A DNA stretch of 64,000 nucleotides from NCBI RefSeq assembly GCF_020085105.1, contig NC_058052.1, forward strand, positions 19,678,233 to 19,742,232, written 5' to 3'. A model generated the notes under the pieces. The model saw only the letters and a program-made list of their open reading frames with translations. It had not been told where the DNA came from and did no database searches. This document shows, piece by piece, positions 13,201 to 23,034 of this stretch. The position numbers and the translations under genes were made by a program. Source of the stretch: Siniperca chuatsi (lineage: Eukaryota; Chordata; Actinopteri; Centrarchiformes; Sinipercidae). Within the stretch, counting starts at the first letter, position 1. The number at the start of each line of letters is the position of its first letter.

Positions 13201-13504
13201 CAAAAAATTGTCAACAGATTGATCAACATTGAACAGTATCATTAGTTGTGGCCTTAATGGCAACCAATAACTAGACCACATGAATATTGCTTCACACCTT
13301 TCCCCCATCACATCTGTTAACCTACCTGCGAGTTCGTCCTTTGGGGAGAGTTATGGAGGTGATCTTTCCTTCTGGTAACCAAGTAGTTGGGCGAAGTGGC
13401 ACCTCATTCTCAGGTGCCAGGGCTGAGTGTGCCTGGGGCCATGAAGAGCCACAAAACAGTGCCAAAGCTGCACCGAGACACCAGGACAGGGACATGAGTG
13501 CCAT
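7214..13504 (-). CDS. ndnfl: NDNF-like secreted protein (neuron-derived neurotrophic factor family paralog)
   Basis: Three coding exons: 13504-13326, 10877-10753 and 8649-7214. Phases 2 and 1 match at both joins, giving 579 residues (human NDNF about 568). Residues 1-27 are a good signal peptide (MALMSLSWCLGAALALFCG). Exon 2 carries SVTVSPCDFPIEWSL, matching the NDNF stretch SVTVTPCDAPLEWKL. FN3-like modules follow: about 175-330 (PADPRV..., then LPDTQYYFDVFVIDRLNAT with an N-glycosylation sequon) and about 460-579 (GCNSVTLAW, RVLCKYFQELN, YASKMVKTRKEC at the end). Known NDNF is a secreted glycoprotein acting on neuron survival/migration and FGF signalling. The alignment is gapped and the mid-FN3 region holds a basic/Trp-rich insert (KKERRRRV, EWWWQQWDS), so I take it as the paralog ndnfl rather than ndnf itself. 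Confidence 0.88.
8650..10752 (-). other. ndnfl: ndnfl intron 2
   Basis: Intron between coding exons 2 and 3. It holds a half copy of a teleost MITE family (about 8985-9175) and otherwise AT-rich DNA. No further exon is needed to keep the frame and none was seen. Confidence 0.7.
8985..9175 (-). mobile_element. half copy of palindromic teleost MITE
   Basis: Contains the same words as the full element at 17732-18142, in opposite orientation: GGCTAGCTGTTTCCCCCTG, CTAAGCTAAGCTAA, and near 9150 a diverged copy of the element end (CCCAAAATGTCAAA). Only one arm is present. Confidence 0.65.
10878..13325 (-). other. ndnfl: ndnfl intron 1
   Basis: Intron between the signal-peptide exon and exon 2. Holds a poly(T) run near 12773-12790 and a hAT-like repeat from 12830. 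Short ORFs near 11073-11363, 11538-11768 and 12821-13066 have no protein-like signal. Confidence 0.7.
12830..13180 (+). mobile_element. hAT-like non-autonomous repeat, partial
   Basis: Starts CAGTGGTGGAA, the terminal word also seen in the complete element at 30032-30460. It continues with the typical family text (AAGTACAATTTTGAGGTACT, CTACATTTCAGAGGGAAATA). The right terminus is not clear. Confidence 0.6.
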
Positions 13505-13576
13505 CGCTGGTTCTTGCTCTCTGTCTCTTTCACTCTTTGACTTTCCTCAGTCACCACGTCTTGGATATCTCCCAGG
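13505..13576 (-). other. ndnfl: ndnfl 5' UTR part of the signal-peptide exon
   Basis: On the minus strand a pyrimidine tract and CAG (plus 13577-13579) form a good 3' splice site, so the signal-peptide exon probably starts at 13576 with 72 untranslated bases. At least one untranslated exon should then lie further right. I could not place it. Confidence 0.5.
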
Positions 13577-13624
13577 CTGAAAAAGCATGGTGGAAAGGTC
13601 AAGAACATCAATCAGAGCCCATCA

Positions 13625-13629
<5 letters not shown>

Positions 13630-13669
<40 letters not shown>
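13630..13669 (+). repeat. (CA)n microsatellite
   Basis: About 20 CA units just upstream of the ndnfl signal-peptide exon. Confidence 0.95.
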
Positions 13670-13675
<6 letters not shown>

Positions 13676-13834
13676 CACTCAAACACACTTAGTTAAATTT
13701 CTACTGTACCATTCACACAGACACTAAAGAGCTGTAGCAGCTGATGATTCATTGATATGAAGAAACATCCTATCCTATTCAGACAGAATTATTCATGCAG
13801 GGGGAAAGAAATTGCCATGCTATATTACTCTGGG

Positions 13835-13835
<1 letters not shown>

Positions 13836-13868
<33 letters not shown>
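13836..13868 (+). repeat. (TG)n microsatellite
   Basis: About 16 TG units. With the CA run 170 bases to the left it forms an inverted pair. Confidence 0.95.
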
Positions 13869-13870
<2 letters not shown>

Positions 13871-14479
13871 CACAGCTTGACACTCACTGTAAAAAATCAC
13901 CCATCACACTACTCAAAGTGTGAAGTGGCTTGCTAATATCACTCTGAAGTCGATGCCTTTACATCTACATCTCTATTTTTAGTCGGGGAGTTCATATGGG
14001 TCTGTTCTCCAAATATCTTTCATCATGGGTGTTAGCAGCCATTTTATCAGGAGAAAGTGACGCCATGCTGATGTGGAGAGTGGTACACAAACAACACCTG
14101 GAGGTGCTCTGATGTAGTCAAATCCAATCAGCATACATAAATGCCTAACAACAGGAACTTTTATCAGATGTTTCTGTATCGCTTTTTCTGTCTTCTATTT
14201 TATTTCTTTTACACTTCATTAGTGTTTTCTTTCTCCTGTCTTTTTTATGTGTACATTTATATATGGGTGTGTGATTGTGTGTGTGGTTGTGATTTAGTGA
14301 TGATGGATAGAATGATTACAGGTCTCAGTGTTTGTCTTGCTACCCAGAGAAAACATTTGTTCAAAGTCACACAGTCTTCACAAACACACTCCCCGCCTTC
14401 CTCTAACAAGGTGTATTATGTCAGTGCTGTGCCCTATAGATCAGATGACAATCACAGTGGAACCATGAAGGCGGCTACA

Positions 14480-14625
14480 GAAGGTACATCTGAGTCTTTC
14501 GGGCCCCGGGACGCTCCGAGATCCAAACTCATAAACCGTCGCACAGCTACAAAGTCGCACAGAGGCGCCTGCTCATTATCCTTGCAAAGAAAGAGGGGAG
14601 TGAACGACCCATAAAGCTTTAACTG
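14480..14625. other. candidate conserved non-coding element
   Basis: Balanced composition, no repeat words and no simple-sequence bias, unlike its surroundings. The overlapping ORF at 14452-14844 (minus) is Ser/Pro/Phe-rich and comes from the purine tract beside it, so I do not call it a gene. Conservation cannot be tested here. Confidence 0.25.
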
Positions 14626-16197
14626 AGAGACATGCAGTGGGAGAGAGGCAGATTGAAATGGGAGGGAGGGAGGAGAGGAAGGGAGGGCTGTGGAAATGGA
14701 GACCAAGAAGAGGAGGATGTTGGATCCTGGAGTAATTAGAGGCAAGGAGATGGAGAGAGGAAAAGAGGAGAAAGTGCAACTGGAAAAAAAAAGGGTTGGA
14801 AACAGAGGGGGAAAAAACATTATTGCCATGCAACAAGGTTGCAATGAATTTGTTTCGGTGTTTTAGCCAGACACATGAAGGTGATTGGTGTTTACTTTAG
14901 CCCCCATGTCTAATAGGTTCAAATGTGTCACATATAACCAGACGGCTGCACAACCTCACGGCCCTTCGCACACTCCTCCTCATTCAATCCTGATAAAGAT
15001 GAAGACACAAAAAAGCTTGGCGGGCTTGTTTCTTCAAAATGCACCCGCTAATAAAATATGCATACGGCTCCTCAGCAAATTATGGCCAATTGAATTTTCA
15101 TAAGGCAAAAAGGCTGGGTCTTACAGAGAGAGGGAGCCTAGTGAACTTAACTACCACCCTCTATAAATAAATACACACTCCCCTTTAAACACAGGAGCTC
15201 ATGACTTTGATGGTCCCGCTCACTCTCTGCTCAGCTCTTCTTATTTTTTCTTGTAGATGAGTTTCCTCTTTCCATTATGTTTATCCCAGACTGTCAACCT
15301 ACTGCAGTTATTCTGGATTTTAATTAAAGATTCTTCAACCTTGCTCTGTTTGTTTTTTTTCTTTCTTTCTCTCCCCTTTTTTCTGTCTGCTTTTCACCTC
15401 ATTTGGCCCCCTTATTTTGAAGTTGATGCAGGCTCAGTTTCAGAGGGACAGGTTGGGTGCTGTGTGCTATCTGTCTGCACATTGTATTAGCTATCTTCTA
15501 TCGCCCTGTGCTCTGGCAGGACCATCTGCCTTCTGTTATCTGTGGGCAGGGACAGATTAAATGGCATGGGGTGGTCCCTGCAGGAGCCGTTGCCCCCCCA
15601 AACTACTATGGGCAAAGAACTGGCCTGTGGTTTCTGGTGGGGTTGACGAGATGATGGCGGGGTAACATGCGATGACCATGGAACTTGATAGGATTTTAAC
15701 GGGTGATTTTCTTCCTCGCTGCAAGTACATTTGAATATATTAACCCTTCTCCCTTCTTTCCTACTTTCATTGTCCTTTTGTGCCTGCATCTCTCACTCTC
15801 CTTGTCTTGTACATGTATATTTCTCTCTCACACACTTTTGTACAGTATCATGCCCTTTCTTGATACACACTTTATGTCTGCTCTTTCTCTGTGATCACTG
15901 CCCCACTCTGCAGTCATACTTTTCTTTTCGAATGACAAGAGAATTATTAGTCAGAGAGAAAAAACAGGCACAGTGAGCAATACAATACACAGATAACAGA
16001 TGAGCACAGCCTTCAAACATGCAAAAATGTGATGCTGTCAAGATGAAAACGACCCTGCAACAAATGAAAAGTGCCCTACATCTGTCTCAGCTTTTTAAAA
16101 AACCCTCCAGAGACCACACACACACACACACAGAACTGATCCAAAGAAACAAGTTGCTGACTTACACATCCAGTTGAAATATGAGACGCTGACGCAC

Positions 16198-16200
<3 letters not shown>

Positions 16201-16274
<74 letters not shown>
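16201..16274 (+). repeat. (CA)n microsatellite
   Basis: Thirty-seven CA units, one of the two longest dinucleotide runs of the window. Confidence 0.97.
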
Positions 16275-16276
<2 letters not shown>

Positions 16277-16919
16277 CTCTGCAAGGACAACATGCATGCA
16301 TGCATCTCCCTTACCTTTTCTCAGTGCACGCTCTCCCTCTCCTGCGCAGGGATTGAGGAATGGGATCAAATGATAGAGGGAGCGAGGATGGAGGAGGAGG
16401 AGAAGGGGATGAGAGCCGGTCGCGAGGAGAGGAGGAGCGACAGCAGGTTGTTGTCGGGTGTTCCACTGACTCTGTCTCCCATGGGGTGCTGCTCACTCCC
16501 TACTTCAGGAAGTGTCTCTTCAGGGATCAGGTGTCCCTTCAGGGCTGTCCCAGCTTCTATGTGCCCTGGTGTGGTTCAAGGCTCTCCAGGCACTCTCCTC
16601 ACTCTTTCTCTCTGTCTCTCAGTCCTTCACATGTGGAGGCTTGTCCTGCTAAACACTGTGTGAATGTCATCCGGTCAGTGAAGGCTGTATCCCCTCTTCT
16701 CTTCTTGTTTTCTCTCTGTCACCCTTTCCCCCCTCCTGTTCTTTTCACTTGTTCCCTCTGTTTACCTCCTCTGGTAGTGAACAGAGCTCACTTGCAATTC
16801 AAATGGGCTCATGTGTGATTGTGTGTGTTTGTGTATCTGTATGTGCAATCTGAGAGTGAGGGAGCGAGTGGGTGAGTGTGAGGGGGCTTGCGGTGAGGTC
16901 GCTGAATGGGGGTGGTGAT

Positions 16920-16923
<4 letters not shown>

Positions 16924-16977
<54 letters not shown>
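16924..16977 (+). repeat. (GA)n microsatellite
   Basis: About 27 GA units, flanked by GT- and G-rich sequence. Confidence 0.97.
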
Positions 16978-16980
<3 letters not shown>

Positions 16981-17731
16981 TGTATGTATTGTCAAGAGGG
17001 GCATTAAGGAAAGGGGAGGTGATGTAAAAGTTAAATACATCAACCATTCTCTGGCTGGTCTGATAACATCTGTATTAAGAGAGGGTGACAAACATTTGTA
17101 AAAAAAAAAATGTGTGCAGCAAAACCTTTATTTATTCCATTAAATTAATAGAAAAAGATTTTTTTCTAAAGACACATCATTTAAAATAAATGAAAAAGAG
17201 GATGCACAATATACCCCTTTTTTCATCATCACTTGGTTGTGTAACTGACTAATATAGTATTTATAGTTTAAAAATATAGTGTGTCTGCTATTTTGCCATC
17301 AAATGTGGATAACACATCTCTTTGGGATTTCAGTGGATTTTAGGGTCTTGATTGGATTCAAATTCAGAAAATATGAATGTAGTTTTGAATGTGACGTTTA
17401 CTTATGGATGGTTTTGAGGTTCAGGGCTTCAAGTCTCACAGAAAAAAATATAGTACATTATTACATAATTACCATTACTGGACAGGTCAGACTGCAGCAA
17501 AATGCCTTATTTGGTTGCTATTTCTTTTTATATATTTACATAAAAATATACGTAATTTGACAGTAAACAAGAAAACATATTTTAAATTAATTCACCCTCT
17601 TGCATACAAGCTTATTTACAGCTTAGTTAAAGGAATAGTAAACTAAGTTTAAATAGTTAAAATCTTGTGCAAAATTCAGCAACTATCTTAATATTTAATG
17701 GTAGACTCATTAAGCACTTGTTCATGTTTTT

Positions 17732-18142
17732 TTTAAAGGTATAGTTTGACATTTTGGGAAATATGCTTATTCACTTTCTTGCTAAGGTTTAGATGAAAAG
17801 AATGATACCACTCCGTTTGTACGGTAAATATGAAGATGGAGCCAGGAGATGGTTAGCTTAGCTTAGCACAAATACTGGGAACAGGTGTAAACAGCTAGCC
17901 TGGCTCTGTCCAAAGGCAACACAATACACCTCTAAAGCTCCATAATTAACACATTACCTCTTGTATGTTTAATCCAAAAACCGAAGTGTAAAAATGTAAA
18001 TTTGTGGGGGGTTATGTGATAATTTCTTGGCAGGAAGTGGTAGATCCAGGCTAGTTGTTTCCCCCTGTTTCTAGTCTCTGTGCTAAGCTAACCAGCTGTA
18101 GCTTCATATTTACTGGGCAGACTACTGTTCTTATTCCTTTAA
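17732..18142 (+). mobile_element. palindromic MITE of a common teleost family
   Basis: Ends are TTAAAGGTATA and, inverted, TTAAAGGAATA. The arms are long inverted repeats: TAAATATGAAGATGGAGCC...GGTTAGCTTAGCTTAGC...AACAGCTAGCC in the left arm is mirrored by GGCTAGTTGTTTCCCCCTG...GCTAAGCTAACCAG...CTTCATATTTA in the right arm. The middle has AACCGAAGTGTAAAAATG and GGGGGGTTATGTGA. No ORF for a transposase. Confidence 0.8.
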
Positions 18143-19259
18143 CCATAAATCTCCTCCTCATGTTGTTGTCTCTCTGCATACTTTTCTCATCTTCTATCTG
18201 CCTGGGGCTTAGTTTCATAGTGAATCCCCCTGTCCGTGGAGTTGAAATTAAAAACCAGTGCCCCTGCATGTTATAGTGAGACCACAATGTAATGAGCTGG
18301 AAATCTACCGGACAGAGACTATCTATAAAGTCTGTATACAGGGCAGCCATATTGACGGCTTTATGTCCTCCACCTATAGGTCAAGTGTAGATCTCAAAGG
18401 AGGGGGGGCATTCATATCAGTGGCTCTCCAACCCCACCCAGCCCTCTCATCTCCACACAATGGTGGTCCTCATGTACGGTAATCTCTCTCCTAAGCTCTT
18501 TAATTAATATCATCAGGAAAATAGAAAGAGGCCTGCCACATTGTGTGCTAACTCCCCCTTTTCCATTCTGTGATGGGGCCTTTTCTCACTCATTCACCAG
18601 GTACTTCAATATAGGGCTATTGAGGTCGCTCTGAATGGGACCCACTCCACCCAGAGGGAATATTGTCTGACCACAGGCTAAAATCTAAGACCCCCTCTCG
18701 CACTTCTTCCCTGTCTCCCTGTCTTTGCATGCAAAATCCCTTCAAAGAAGAATAAAAAAATGTGGCACAAGAGCGCTATTAATAAATGTATCACTTTAGT
18801 GGCCACAACTGGTCTTTTTTTTTGAGTGAGGACCCTTTGCTGCGGCTGGACTCTCTTTCAAAGCCACCAGCCTTCCTCTCTGTACCTCTCTCCATTCGCT
18901 GGCCCACTTTACAGTCCCTAAGAAGTTCTGAAAGTCGTCAATCTGGCAGAGCATGATACGGCGGCTGCTTTTGAAGACTGGATGGTGATTAACCTTAGAG
19001 AGATTACTGCACACATCTTTGTATATGAGCTGCGTTCTGACAACTTTTATGCAGTTTTTTGGGGGAGAATCATGTTGCAGTCTGTTTTCTTAAGAATTTG
19101 GACATCTGTCAGACATCTGTCAGACCTGAAATTGATGCACAGGCTTGGGTGACACACGCTCACAAGCTCTCACACACATCCTCTCTCTGTTTCACTGCCA
19201 TCGTGACTGGCCTGAATATTTTCTTTTGATCCCACAGCTCCTCTCCTCTTGTGTTGCCG

Positions 19260-19530
19260 TTTAATAATTTATCGACATACAGTCACCGGACAAACTCCAT
19301 CCGCACAGAATGCGACAGAAAGTGAGAGTAAAAATTTCATTTGGCATAATTGCATGAAAAGAAACCGCAAAACTGGCCTTTTCATCTATTATTGATGTCT
19401 GCTTACAAGCCACGCATAATGACAACCATGTATTAAATATCATGTTCTGGGGGTCGGAGGGTCTCAGGCTCCGTGCTTTCACTGCCACAGTTAGTTGGCT
19501 TTGGTACTGAGTAATAGCCTTTATGGACAG
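19260..19530. other. candidate conserved non-coding element
   Basis: About 270 bases of non-repetitive DNA with AT-rich core words (GGCATAATTGCATGAAAAG, GCATAATGACAACC) typical of developmental enhancers, between two simple-sequence zones. Possible regulator of ndnfl or of the SPARC-like gene; this is a guess from texture only. Confidence 0.25.
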
Positions 19531-19703
19531 TTGTAAGACTAAAAGCAAAGAGAGAAAGAGGGATTGACAGTGAGAGATGAGATGAAATGGGGGAGACGTG
19601 AGGGAGGGTGTGCTAGCTGACAACGGGTTAACAGGAATCTTTATTTTTAACAACATGTCATCAGCAGCCGCCCATCTGCTCCTGTGCTGTCAGAGTCCCT
19701 TGG

Positions 19704-19705
<2 letters not shown>

Positions 19706-19775
<70 letters not shown>
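19706..19775 (+). repeat. (TG)n microsatellite
   Basis: About 35 TG units. Confidence 0.97.
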
Positions 19776-19779
<4 letters not shown>

Positions 19780-21039
19780 GTGTGTGAGAGAAAAAGACAG
19801 AGATGCAAGCAAGCCATCACTGATCAGCACCCAAAGGAGGAGGAGGGGAGAGAACAAGGTTAGAGAGGTGGGTGGCACTCAGATATCGCGCTCCTTTAAT
19901 ACCCAAATAGGGTGTGACAGGGGAGGACAGTGGGAGGGGAGGTGAACGGGTTGTGTGTGACGGGAAGGTAAAGTAGGATTAGGTGGATCAATCTACAACT
20001 GCCCTCTCTGTGTTTGGATGGGGGGATGGAAGGAGGTGGAGATGGTGGTCCAGAGGTAATGAGAGGGAATTTATTAGCACAGAGGAGGGGAGTATAAAGA
20101 CACACAAAGAAGGAGCAGCGGTGAGGAGGAGAAGGAGGAGGTGTGTAGGCTATGCTGGACCTCCAGGGGTGGTCCAACAACTCATTTTATTTGTTTTTTT
20201 TGGATAAAGGGACTAGTCTCTGGGGAAGAAGGGAGCAATTAAGGAGAGATGTTTGTTGGTGGAGGAAGTTTTTGTATTCAGAGCGTTTCTTTTCATAGCG
20301 GAGAGACAGGACCAACAACTAGCCGTTCTGCAGGTCACTCATCATTAACAAATACAATTCAGTACAGTTAATCTCTCCGCTTTTGTTCTTTCTTCATGCC
20401 TGTTTTCCTTTTTTTCCTCCCAGTTTAGACTTGTTTTTCACTCTGTACCCCAAGACGAACTGCAGCCCTCCAGTGGTCCACTCCACTTTATCAAATGTTT
20501 TGAGTGAAAATCTGATGGAATGAAAACATCTTGTTTTGATATTTATAGTGATGCACTTTCTTTTTGCACAACATGTAGAGCGAGCAGCCTTTGGTCCTTG
20601 TTTGCCTTGTGTCTGCACTGAAGCTGCATCTCATATTGAGTACTGAAATCTCTCCCCCTTTCTTCATCTTCTTTCCAATGCCCCCCCATTCTTCAGGCAT
20701 GGTAAATTGGAAGGCTAATTAGTCCAGAGAAACCAGTCATACCAAAGAACCCACCCCAGGCCACTCACACATCCTCCTATTGATCTTGTAGCACCAAGTG
20801 AAACCACACACAAATTCACGCACAAAACAGAGGCAAACAAACAAGATGCAACAAGAGTTTTCAGAGCAGCATGTATTATAGATGGTGCATACATACAAAA
20901 AGTCAGTATGCAGCTTGCATTATGCAAGTTTTTTGACCTTGACAGAGGTCAAGTGTTTCAAATATTCTGCATCATGCTCAGAGATGTTATTTACAGTTGG
21001 CTGTAAAGGAAATGTTTTGCAGCATGAAAACCTTTTTTC

Positions 21040-21330
21040 TTGCATTTCCTCTTCTCCTCTTTTCCTCCGGCTTTCTCAGCCATCCCTTCCCCCTCTCACC
21101 CTCCGTTCTCAGTCTTTCCCTCATTTCTGATCCATTTTTTATGCATTACTCCATTAATCTCAAGTCCCATTTACAGTGCATTACCTCCTCCCATCTTTCA
21201 CAAACACACTTTGTACTTCTCTCTCCTTCCTTCAGTCACTTTGCTTCCCTCGCTCCTTCCCTCCCTCGCTCTCCTCCAGTGCATTATGACACTTTCCTCT
21301 ACTTCTCCCCTTCACCCCCCTTTATTATCA
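21040..21330 (+). repeat. pyrimidine-rich tract
   Basis: Roughly 290 bases made mostly of C and T on the plus strand, with many CTCC and TTCC words. ORFs across it are Ser/Pro/Leu-rich artefacts. Confidence 0.7.
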
Positions 21331-21585
21331 CTTTGTCGCTTCTCCGGTCACGTCATCCGATACTAAGCGTTCCTTTTCCCCTTATCTTTATTTCCCATCT
21401 TGTTTGTCATTCTCTATACATCACGCTGTCTGTCTGCATCACTGTCATCCTCCCTTTTTAATTGGTTATTCAAAGCATGCCATGTAATTTGCTGATTAAT
21501 GTTGCCTATTGTCTCCACTCTTTTACAACATAAATATATAAATGTCAGCTAATGCAATTAACAATACTGGTGGTCAGTCCATCCA

Positions 21586-21591
21586 TTTATT
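21586..21591 (-). terminator. possible poly(A) signal for the SPARC-like gene
   Basis: TTTATT on the plus strand reads AATAAA on the minus strand, about 1.45 kb after the SPARC-like stop codon. Nearer signals were not obvious, but the assignment is weak. Confidence 0.25.
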
Positions 21592-23034
21592 TGTCCCATT
21601 GAGCACACATGAAAGCACAGACGACCAGCAGACTTTCAGGTTTGATGACATGATAAATCATTATATTACAAGCTCGAATACAAAGTGAAACAGACTGAAA
21701 GAGTGAACAGTGTGTAGAGATGCCATCCTGTAGCTTTTAAATCAGATAACTGTGGTGATGTTGTCTTCAGCGAGTTCTTTACGGTACAAAAGAGATGCAG
21801 GAGTTCATGGCTGTTTTTCAAGTCAAAGGTAGTTCTCTTTGATTGTAGGACACAGCTCGTGGGAACCCATTCTCATTGCTGTGGATAAAACAAAAAACTA
21901 ATCATTTTGGTTTGGAATGACCTGCAATATAAGTGAGACAAATTAAAAACACTGTAGACAATTGGCTTTACTGACTTGGAAAAGGCACGTTCTAACAAAA
22001 TATAAAAAATAAAAAAAAATAACTGAAATGTTTCTTGTGGTCTTTAGTTAGCAGAAAATGTCAATAATATTGACAAGGGGTACTCGAAGCAAATAATGGC
22101 CATAAAGATTTGAATCTTATACGAAACTGAACACCTAATTGTGCAATTTAATCACTACTGAATAAATGAAATACAAATGAATTTATAGCACTGAAATATT
22201 TTACATTGAAAACCATCTATATGAATATACGTGGTCAATGACAGTCAATATCAAATTGTGCAATTTCAAAAACTTAATTTACAGTATATATATTTTTAGG
22301 ATTCACACATTCAGACAGATAAGTTATATATTATTTTTAAAAATTTAAATTGTTCAAATTCAGTAAGCTCAATTTGGATCCAAAGAATCAGGTTGCTTGT
22401 GCTCAGATCGGGATGTTCTGATCTAAATTTTGGTGTCTGATTGATCAAATCCAGACTCTAAAATTCAAGATAAGAAATTCAGATCTGAAAATACTGGATA
22501 CCAAGAATGAACAATCAAGCCTGAATCATTTTACTCGTCACGAGGAGTAAGCCTGTGAAAACAGCTGACTGTCATCCAGGGGGGAGCTTTCTAAGGTCTG
22601 GTGGAAAAAACCTAATAATGTAATCAGGGTTAAAGTCAATAAAAGTCATGATATCTTGGCCTCCACTATTTTGACCATTAATTTTTTAAACTGGCTCTTG
22701 GAAGTCCATCAACTTTATGACTGTGCAGCACTAAATTACCCCTTTAATGAATGAGTGTAATCATCGTCCAGGAAATTATGTTCCTAAGGAGAAGAGTCAC
22801 ATTTTAGACCTAATTTTGGAGTAAAGCTTGAAGCAAAATGGATGGAATCATTATGGAAGAACATGTAAAGTATCCTGTTAAGCTTCAAGAAGAAGAAGGA
22901 TCTTTGCTCTGCATAAAATACACTAGACTAATCTGGGCTTTCCATTACAGTAAAAGGGGTTTTAAGTAAGCTATAACCTTCATCAGCCATCTGTGACTAT
23001 GAGAAATTACAGCAACATTGGGCAAAAGTTGTGA

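Larger units (their letters stand above)
13577..23034. other. gene-poor spacer between ndnfl and the SPARC-like gene
   Basis: No coding exon recognised on either strand. It contains (CA)n, (TG)n and (GA)n microsatellites, a 400-base palindromic MITE, several purine- or pyrimidine-biased tracts, and non-repetitive stretches near 14480-14625, 14930-15110 and 19260-19530 that look like candidate conserved non-coding elements. The right end may include the 3' UTR of the SPARC-like gene. Confidence 0.6.

Noticed and set aside
14452..14844. 130-codon minus ORF
   Set aside because: Same cause: pyrimidine bias of the strand gives Ser/Pro/Phe runs.
16076..16369. ORFs with long Val-Cys or His-Thr repeats
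   Set aside because: Translations of the (CA)n microsatellite.
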